A stretch of 64,000 nt of DNA from Closterium sp. Naga37s-1 (lineage: Eukaryota; Streptophyta; Zygnematophyceae; Desmidiales; Closteriaceae), in NCBI GenBank assembly GCA_947471745.1, contig CANJKZ010000169.1, forward strand, positions 4,056,501 to 4,120,500, given 5' to 3'. The notes beneath the pieces are model-generated. The model did no database searches. It was not told the DNA's origin and saw only the letters and a program-made list of their open reading frames with translations. Below, piece after piece: positions 61,801-64,000 of the stretch (positions are counted from its first letter, which is position 1; every line of letters begins with the position of its first letter). The translations under genes and the position numbers were made by a program.

Positions 61801-63511
61801 TGGTCACACTTGGTCACACTTGGTCACACTTGGTCACCCTTGGTCACACGTGGTCACACTTGGACACATATGGTCACACTTGGTCACACTTGGTCACACT
61901 TGGTCACACTTGGTCACACTTGGTCACACGTGGTCACACTTGGTCACACGTGGTCACACTTGGTCACACTTGGTCACACTTGGTCACACTTGGTCACACT
62001 TGGTCACACTTGGTCACACATGGTCATACGTGGTCACACTTAGTCACACTTGGTCACACTTGGTCACACTTGGTCACCCTTGGTCACACGTGGTCACACT
62101 TGGACACATATGGTCACACTTGGTCACACTTGGTCAAACTTGGTCACACTTGGTCACACTTGGTCACACGTGGTCACACTTGGTCACACTTGGTCACACT
62201 TGGTCACACTTGGTCACACTTGGTCACACTTGGTCACACTTGGTCACACTTGGTCACACTTGGTCACACTTGGTCACACTTGGTCACACTTGGTCACACT
62301 TGGTCACACGTGGTCACACGTGGTCACACTTGGTCACACTTGGTCACACTTGGTCACACTTGGTCACACTTGATCACACTTGGTCACACTTGGTCACACG
62401 TGGTCACACTTGGTCACACTTGGTCACACTTGGTCACACTTGGTCACACTTGGTCACACTTGGTCACACTTGGTCACACTTGGTCACACTTAATCACACT
62501 TGATCACACTTTGTCACACTTGGTCACACTTGGTCACACTTGGTCAGACTTGGTCACCCTTGGTCACACGTGGTCACACTTGGTCACACTTGGTCACATT
62601 TGGTCACACGTGGTCACACGTGGTCACACTTGGTCACACTTGGTCACACTTGGTCACACTTGGTCACCCTTGGTCACACGTGGTCACACTTGGACACATA
62701 TGGTCACACTTGGTCACACTTGGTCACACTTGGTCACACTTGGTCACACTTGGTCACACGTGGTCACACTTGGTCACACGTGGTCACACTTGGTCACACT
62801 TGGTCACACTTGGTCACACTTGGTCACACTTGGTCACACTTGGTCACACTTGGTCACACGTGGTCACACGTGGTCACACTTGGTCACACTTGGTCACACT
62901 TGGTCACACTTGGTCACACTTGATCACACTTGGTCACACTTGGTCACACTTGGTCACTCTTGGTCACACTTGGTCACACTTGGTCACACTTGGTCACACT
63001 TGGTCACACTTGGTCACACTTGGTCACACTTGGTCACCCTTGGTCACACGTGGTCACACGTGGTCACACGTGGTCACACGGGCTGTGTAACAAAATCCAT
63101 CGGGGTGACCGTGTGTGTGTGACCGTGTTACATATGGTCACACGGACCATGGGTAACCCAATCCATCAGGATTTGCGAGGCTTCAAGAGGGGATCAAGAG
63201 GGCTGCAGCTGCTGCTGAAGCGCCCGGCCCAGCATGCCTCCGCCTCACCTCTGCTTGAGCACGCCGTGAATGTTGGGAAGATCGTTGGCAGAACAGCATA
63301 TGCCCACTGCATCCTCTGTCGCCGCCATCACCCCCCCCTCCTCCCCGCCTTCCCAGCACACCTCCACCTCACCTCTGTTGCTGCTATCCCCTCTCCCTCC
63401 TCCCCGCCTGCCCCTCACACCCCCGCCTCACCTCTGTTTAAGCACGCCGTGAATGCCGGGAAGATCGTTGGCATAGCAGCATATGCCCACTGACTCTTCT
63501 GTCGCCGCCAT
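10796..63511 (-). CDS. PUS7: PUS7-like (TruD family) pseudouridine synthase, 16 coding exons, spliced model
   Basis: The family isomerises uridine to pseudouridine in tRNA, U2 snRNA and mRNA. Coding exons on the minus strand, in transcript order: 63432-63511, 61106-61583, 60434-60897, 59818-59947, 58869-59011, 58502-58589, 58046-58148, 57624-57727, 57334-57407, 56813-56877, 55742-56033, 54990-55050, 54575-54612, 12331-12399, 11180-12071, 10796-10843. The sum is 3129 nt, in frame throughout. Motifs in family order: FADFIVNEV (exon 2), GSKDKRAVTVQR with the predicted catalytic Asp at about residue 376 (exon 4), GNRFIVTLR (exon 5), NYFGLQ joined to RFG across exons 6/7 (the TruD signature), YVHSYQSYLWN (exon 10), YSIDQVVLPLPG (exon 11), EYSIERIPGGYRRLLQRP (exon 14), SGYATMAIRELLK (exon 15). 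At 1042 aa it is longer than usual because of low-complexity insertions. Intron 13 is 42.2 kb. The exon choice is my inference from frame, splice sites and motifs; exon copies make isoforms possible. Confidence 0.88.
11064..11127 (-). pseudogene. Copy of PUS7 exon 15 end with donor
   Basis: Encodes PASGYATMAIRELLKASTA followed by GTGAGTA, a near-identical copy of the last 60 nt of exon 15, offset by exactly 116 bp within intron 15. It has a donor but no matching acceptor that I can see. Confidence 0.8.
11180..12071 (-). CDS. PUS7: PUS7 exon 15
   Basis: Acceptor CATCACAG|GCGAG, donor ACTGCT|GTGAGT, 892 nt. It begins RVLAYWRPTQVLAETDLDRI, continues through a very long Ala/Gly/Glu/Ser-rich insertion (about 240 residues) and ends ALQVEFTLPASGYATMA then IRELLKSSTA. 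That end is the conserved C-terminal PUS7 block (LPxSxYATMAIRExLK). The frame is open throughout, so the insertion is probably translated. Confidence 0.86.
12331..12399 (-). CDS. PUS7: PUS7 exon 14, first exon after the satellite intron
   Basis: Acceptor ACCACAG|GGAATA, donor AACTG|GTGAGC, 69 nt. Encodes EYSIERIPGGYRRLLQRP and SNYNW. GxYRRxxQxPxxxxW is the conserved PUS7 block near the C-terminal third. Confidence 0.85.
12506..12630 (-). pseudogene. Two partial copies of PUS7 exon 14 start
   Basis: At 12506-12556 the minus strand reads CAG then VRSIEHIPRGYR-like sequence; at 12597-12622 it reads CCACAG then VYSIER. Both repeat the acceptor plus exon 14 start (EYSIERIPGGYR) without a full exon, and sit in the intron 5' to exon 14. 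Confidence 0.75.
12821..13649. repeat. 20-bp minisatellite, left flank
   Basis: About 41 head-to-tail units of CGTATGAGCGGGCGGTGCAG with point variants (CGTG, CGTACG, GGTGG). It stops abruptly at TGTATGAGCTTCG, where the 16-bp array begins. Confidence 0.96.
14181..21430. repeat. Higher-order repeat, 3,624-bp period
   Basis: Marker variants recur at exactly 3,624 bp: the doubled GGCAGGAAGG at 14181 and 17805, again at 15656 and 19280, and the GGTAGGTAGGT insertion at 16377 and 20001. Copies differ at few bases (for example TTTGC at about 16092 against TTGGC at about 19716), suggesting recent duplication. Confidence 0.85.
22691..23640. repeat. Higher-order repeat, 448-bp period (28 units)
   Basis: The GGTGTATT variant followed by GGCTTGTAGG and GGCCGG recurs at 22691, 23139 and 23587, 448 bp apart, three times in a row. 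Confidence 0.8.
28470..32100. repeat. Indel-rich patch in the satellite, probable low-accuracy assembly
   Basis: Single-base insertions and losses are frequent only here: GGTTAGGTCTTATT at about 28480, a disrupted unit at about 28960, missing bases around 29100-29970 and 30650-31310, and a scrambled stretch at about 32065-32100. Flanking arrays are nearly indel-free and the higher-order pattern is interrupted. Confidence 0.7.
32406..42172. repeat. Higher-order repeats of 2,753, 1,809, 3,010 and 2,194 bp
   Basis: The marker GGTCAAATTGG followed by GGCTAGTAGGTCTACTGG occurs at 32406, 35159, 36968, 39978 and 42172. The doubled GGCAGGAAGG markers at 37936 and 40946 confirm the 3,010-bp spacing. 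Confidence 0.78.
40946..48900. repeat. Higher-order repeat, 4,404-bp period
   Basis: Markers at 41971/46375, 42172/46576 and 42989/47393 are all 4,404 bp apart. The offset is 4,406 before a 2-bp deletion (GGTCTTGGCTGG at about 46066) and 4,388 after one unit is lost (44183/48571), so individual mutations can be read from the spacing. Confidence 0.85.
48969..53720 (-). repeat. Inverted block of the 16-bp satellite
   Basis: Here the units read as the reverse complement (CCAATAGACCTACC...). The left junction is GGTCTATT-TGCC-AATAGACC (48961-48980). The right junction is a 13-bp inverted repeat, 53702-53714 and 53721-53733, around CTGCCA. After it the + orientation resumes for about 118 bp. Confidence 0.93.
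53836..54485. repeat. 20-bp minisatellite, right flank
   Basis: About 32 units of the same 20-bp unit in the same orientation as the left array, resuming directly from the 16-bp array through a shared GGT. It ends at the partial exon 13 copy. Confidence 0.96.
54486..54516 (-). pseudogene. Partial copy of PUS7 exon 13 start
   Basis: CCACCACAG|GATTGCATTGACCTCTT on the minus strand repeats the acceptor and first 18 nt of exon 13 with changes, then runs into the 20-bp minisatellite. The offset from the real acceptor is about 108 bp. Confidence 0.75.
54575..54612 (-). CDS. PUS7: PUS7 exon 13, last exon before the satellite intron
   Basis: Acceptor CCACCACAG|GAT, donor TCAA|GTGAGT, 38 nt. Encodes DGIDLYTSKHSV plus AA. 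The split codon AA/G gives Lys and joins to exon 14 as HSVKEYSIERIPGGYRR. This matches the pattern H-x-V-K-E-(F/Y)-S-I in plant homologues and is the main evidence that the 42-kb satellite is intronic. Confidence 0.8.
54990..55050 (-). CDS. PUS7: PUS7 exon 12
   Basis: Acceptor CCGTCAG|C after a pyrimidine-rich tract, donor AAG|GTATGC, 61 nt. Encodes CSIQYPTNSTAEVFHSLAAK, which continues LPLPG as LPLPGCSIQYP, matching the family's LPLPGxxVxYP. Confidence 0.83.
55253..55525. repeat. 90-bp tandem repeat with palindromes in intron 11
   Basis: Three copies starting at 55253, 55343 and 55433. The first two end in the palindrome CTTTTGAGTCGACTCAAAAG (55323-55342, 55413-55432); the third diverges. 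Confidence 0.9.
55680..55693 (-). pseudogene. Copy of PUS7 exon 11 end with donor
   Basis: CTGCCAGGGTGAGTCAGTG repeats the exon 11 end and donor about 60 bp into intron 11. Confidence 0.6.
55742..56033 (-). CDS. PUS7: PUS7 exon 11
   Basis: Acceptor CCTGCAG|GC, donor CCAGG|GTGAGT, 292 nt. Encodes GSTRVVAGDLVLCSLP, an Ala-rich then Glu-rich insertion (about 60 residues), and GVYSIDQVVLPLPG. GDLVL and YSIxDVVxPLPG are conserved PUS7 blocks; the insertion between them is specific to this gene. Confidence 0.86.
56112..56429 (-). repeat. Three extra copies of PUS7 exon 11 start
   Basis: At 56112-56157, 56245-56293 and 56377-56429 the block CCTGCAG|GCTCCACCCGAGTGG plus about 30 nt of exon 11 recurs. 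Neighbouring intron with CACC repeats is included. The last has a CCTG insertion; all retain the acceptor. Confidence 0.85.
56749..56780. repeat. 32-bp perfect palindrome in intron 10
   Basis: Centred on TTTTGAGTCGACTCAAAA and extended on both sides by AGGTGAC/GTCACCT without mismatch. It abuts the partial exon 10 copy at 56706-56750. Confidence 0.9.
56813..56877 (-). CDS. PUS7: PUS7 exon 10
   Basis: Acceptor GCCAG|GTACGTG, donor TATG|GTGAGA, 65 nt. Encodes YVHSYQSYLWNHAASHRI and KTY. Of several copies in this region it is the only one with both the complete motif and a proper donor. Confidence 0.85.
57270..57300 (-). pseudogene. Copy of PUS7 exon 9 end with donor
   Basis: GCGCCTCAT|GTGAGTCAGC repeats the exon 9 end and donor about 50 bp further into intron 9. 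Confidence 0.65.
57334..57407 (-). CDS. PUS7: PUS7 exon 9
   Basis: Acceptor GACAG|CTG, donor CTCAT|GTGAGT, 74 nt. Encodes LSGLKRNPRNLVQALGFIPR and TMRLM. The last Met codon is completed by exon 10, giving RTMRLMYVHSYQSYLWN as in plant and animal PUS7. Confidence 0.87.
57624..57727 (-). CDS. PUS7: PUS7 exon 8
   Basis: 104 nt, donor GGAGTG|GTGAGT. Encodes SEGAAEARRLWMKTKDADLA then MIHMPTRMVAERGV. AREx(Y/W)xxTxDxxxAL and xxxRxVAER are typical of the PUS7 segment between the signature helix and the YQSYLWN motif. Confidence 0.78.
57728..58045 (-). other. PUS7: PUS7 intron 7, candidate U12-type AT-AC intron
   Basis: On the minus strand the intron begins ATATCCTCTC, close to the U12 consensus ATATCCTTT, and ends TTTCAACC...GCCAC with a branch-like TTTCAAC about 15 nt before the terminal AC. 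Joining exon 7 (phase 1, G) to exon 8 (AA) gives an in-frame Glu codon and KPRDGESEGAAEARRLW. The interior is rich in CACAG and GGCAA pentamer-like repeats. Confidence 0.65.
58046..58148 (-). CDS. PUS7: PUS7 exon 7
   Basis: Acceptor GAGCAG|CGC, 103 nt. Encodes RFGVGPVATHTVGAALLR and GDWQGAVDLLLKPRDG. RFG completes the signature from exon 6, and LLRGDWQGAVDLLLKPR matches the family's ALLxGxWxxAVDLIL region. No GT donor fits the end; the exon stops at G before ATATCCTCT, a U12-type AT-AC donor (see the intron entry). Confidence 0.8.
58258..58385 (-). pseudogene. Partial copies of PUS7 exon 7 start
   Basis: At about 58262-58300 the minus strand reads AGCAG then WFGVGPVATH and diverges; at about 58358-58382 it reads AAGCAG then RFAF. 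Both repeat the exon 7 acceptor and start within intron 6. Confidence 0.65.
58502..58589 (-). CDS. PUS7: PUS7 exon 6
   Basis: Acceptor TTCCCAG|G, donor CTTCAG|GTGCGT, 88 nt. Encodes AVRASSLDAITAAAEGL followed by RSHGIINYFGLQ. NYFGLQ is the first half of the TruD signature N-Y-F-G-x-Q-R-F-G; RF-G is supplied by exon 7. Confidence 0.88.
58743..58825 (-). pseudogene. Partial copy of PUS7 exon 5 end
   Basis: Encodes YRLADHPLVLGQLAGN followed by a decayed NLVTF, repeating the exon 5 end (DYRLVDQPLVLGQLAGNRF). It lies in intron 5 and lacks a donor. Confidence 0.78.
58869..59011 (-). CDS. PUS7: PUS7 exon 5
   Basis: Acceptor CCACCAG|GTG, donor CTCAG|GTGAGA, 143 nt. Encodes VTVSNQSARKVASLNAKL, FGIRVGDYRLVDQPLVL and GQLAGNRFIVTL. 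GQLAGNRF corresponds to the family's GxLxGNxF strand. Confidence 0.87.
59096..59262 (-). pseudogene. Two truncated copies of PUS7 exon 5 start
   Basis: At 59096-59163 CCACCAG is followed by VTVSNQSARKVALLNAKL-like sequence, with one extra G shifting the frame, ending at KLFGI. At 59228-59262 only YAKLFGI remains. Both then continue into the same CATGTGCCACC sequence. Confidence 0.8.
59349..59752 (-). pseudogene. Three extra copies of the catalytic-motif exon segment in intron 4
   Basis: Copies at 59349-59424 (76 nt), 59521-59601 (81 nt) and 59668-59752. Each has an AG|GCGCTAC acceptor, a YLGVQSRALGFSGTKDKR-like coding segment and a GTGGGT donor. The middle copy has a 5-bp TGGGC duplication that shifts frame; the last lost a base at its junction. 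All keep G-T-K-D-K-R, while the exon 4 copy has G-S-K-D-K-R. Their entry phase (2) does not match the exit phase (0) of exon 4. Confidence 0.85.
59818..59947 (-). CDS. PUS7: PUS7 exon 4, catalytic motif
   Basis: Acceptor CCCCAG|GTTCC, donor CGG|GTGGGT, 130 nt. Encodes FHVLKENKDTNEAMALVG, RYLGVQSRALGF and SGSKDKRAVTVQR. The Asp of G-S-K-D-K-R-A aligns with the nucleophilic Asp of TruD (Asp80 in E. coli). Both halves of this exon occur as extra copies in the neighbouring introns; this is the only place they are joined and in frame with exons 3 and 5. Confidence 0.87.
59914..60296 (-). repeat. 85-bp array repeating the exon 4 acceptor and exon start
   Basis: Copies start at 59914, 59999, 60084, 60169 and 60254 (last partial). 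Each holds the intron end (CCCCCAG), an AG|GTTCCACGTG acceptor and about 34 nt of exon coding FHVSKENKDTN. The copy nearest exon 4 is the real acceptor (FHVLKENKDTNE). 85 is 1 modulo 3, so each upstream acceptor shifts the frame. Confidence 0.93.
60434..60897 (-). CDS. PUS7: PUS7 exon 3
   Basis: Acceptor CCACCAG|GCC, donor CAT|GTGCGT, 464 nt. It starts AMHAFIKSYPFLVSDTIDA and CVRLRFLPPP. A long Arg/Gly/Glu-rich low-complexity insertion follows (RGG-like, about residues 228-325), and the exon ends TTARRFL plus two bases of Met. The codon completed across the junction gives RRFLMFHVLKENKDT, matching the family's FVLYKENKDT region. Confidence 0.83.
61106..61583 (-). CDS. PUS7: PUS7 exon 2
   Basis: Acceptor CCCCAG|G, donor GCT|GTGAGT, 478 nt. 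Starts RFADFIVNEVAPDG and then TVVHLTHLHVP, the N-terminal strand typical of PUS7. It then carries an Ala/Gln/Glu/Gly-rich insertion (about residues 55-170) with no counterpart in usual family members, and ends SADKAYRA. Confidence 0.85.
61643..61722 (-). pseudogene. Partial copy of PUS7 exon 2 in intron 1
   Basis: The minus strand encodes GTVVHLTHLHVPP and TLLAQEQQARRR, repeating the exon 2 segment GTVVHLTHLHVPPALLAQEQQ. It has no acceptor or start of its own. Confidence 0.8.
61771..63080. repeat. 10-bp satellite TGGTCACACT in intron 1
   Basis: About 131 near-perfect 10-bp units with variants ACG, CCC and GGACACATA. A marker block (TGGTCACCCT then TGGTCACACG and TGGACACATA) recurs at about 61831, 62071 and 62671, so a higher-order structure exists. 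It fills most of intron 1. Confidence 0.96.
63249..63335 (-). pseudogene. Copy of PUS7 exon 1
   Basis: Begins ATGGCGGCGACAGAGG and encodes MAATEDAVGICCSAND then LPNIHGVLKQR, with the same AG|GTGAGG donor and phase as exon 1. It keeps an ATG, so it could act as an alternative first exon. A further fragment (CTCACCTCTGTTG) is at about 63368. Confidence 0.75.
63432..63511 (-). CDS. PUS7: PUS7 exon 1, start codon
   Basis: Encodes MAATEESVGICC then YANDLPGIHGVLKQ and two bases of an Arg codon. The donor is AG|GTGAGG. The ATG is the first in this frame; the frame stays open upstream for over 300 nt as a Glu/Gly-rich stretch without another ATG, so I place the start here. Context gcggATGGCG is favourable. 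GICCYANDLPGIHGVLKQR matches the segment that begins the TruD-family domain. Confidence 0.8.
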
Positions 63512-64000
63512 CCGCACCCAATCCTCTCCGCCCTCCCCTTCTTCCCCCTCCTCTCCGCCTTCCCCCTCTCCGCCCTCCTCTCCGCCCTCCTCCTCTCCGC
63601 CTTCCCCTTCTCCACTTACCCCCTCCGCACTCTCTTCCCCGTTTCCTCCTTCTTCGTCCCTTCCAGTCCCCTCTCCCCAGAACCCTGTACCCTCTCCCTC
63701 CTCTCCCGCAGCTTCCCTACGCCTCTCCTGAATTCCCTCCGCCGGTAACGCGAGTGATCCAGGCGCGCTTTCCGCTTCCGCTGCGCCTCCTGCTTCCGCG
63801 GTCGCGGAGAGGCGGATCCGCCACGAGCGGAATGCGCCAAAAGGGGCGGGTGGGGAATTGCGGATTGCGCCCACGCGAGAGGCGGCGGAGGCGGGAGGGA
63901 TACGGGGAAAGGGCTGCCACGCGCGGAAAGTTATACGGGCGGAGAGGGAAAGGCGGAAAGTGGGATTGAGCGGGGGATTGCGGAGGCGAACGCGGAAGGG
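63512..64000 (-). promoter_or_regulatory. GC-rich 5' region of PUS7
   Basis: Upstream of the ATG the PUS7 frame stays open to about 63874 as a Glu/Gly-rich stretch lacking ATG, then very GC-rich DNA runs to the window edge. I see no clear TATA box. The 5' UTR and promoter are presumably here, but no boundary can be fixed. Confidence 0.35.

Noticed and set aside
61308-63122. 604-codon open frame on the + strand
   Set aside because: It runs antisense through PUS7 exon 2 and then the 10-bp satellite; a 10-bp unit without stops stays open automatically. No protein motif.

Overview
The window is eukaryotic nuclear DNA, most likely from the green lineage (a streptophyte alga or early land plant). 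The one protein gene I can reconstruct has many short exons with GT-AG introns, one candidate U12-type AT-AC intron, and motifs closest to plant PUS7/TruD pseudouridine synthases. Species is not determined. Intergenic and intronic DNA is saturated with minisatellites and triplet repeats.

Main gene: a minus-strand PUS7-like tRNA/mRNA pseudouridine synthase, 16 coding exons from the ATG at 63511 to the stop at 10796. All 15 junctions are phase-compatible. Spliced length is 3129 nt (1042 codons plus stop), against about 660-720 residues for usual family members; the surplus is low-complexity Glu/Arg/Gly/Ala-rich insertion in exons 2, 3, 11 and 15. Exon 13 (54575-54612) and exon 14 (12331-12399) are separated by an intron of about 42.2 kb.

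That intron is almost entirely satellite: a 20-bp minisatellite (12821-13649), a 40.2-kb array of a 16-bp unit (13654-53838), then the same 20-bp minisatellite in the same orientation (53836-54485). The 16-bp array has higher-order repeats of 448 bp to 4.4 kb, a 4.75-kb inverted block (48969-53720) bounded by hairpin-like junctions, and an indel-rich patch (about 28.47-32.1 kb) that looks like uncorrected assembly.

The most unusual property of the gene is that 12 of its 16 exons have partial copies in the flanking introns, usually an exon edge with its own splice site. These include four copies of the exon segment carrying the catalytic-Asp motif, an 85-bp array repeating the exon 4 acceptor, about five copies of exon 10, four of the exon 11 start, and two intact terminal exons.

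Left part (1-10.6 kb): no gene recognised. It holds CTG/CTC/GGA triplet tracts, several 13-40 bp minisatellites, a dispersed repeat present twice, splice-site-bearing repeat units on the minus strand, and one candidate first exon of an unknown minus-strand gene (9626-9837). Right part (61.6-64 kb): intron 1 with a 1.3-kb array of a 10-bp unit, exon 1, and a GC-rich 5' region.
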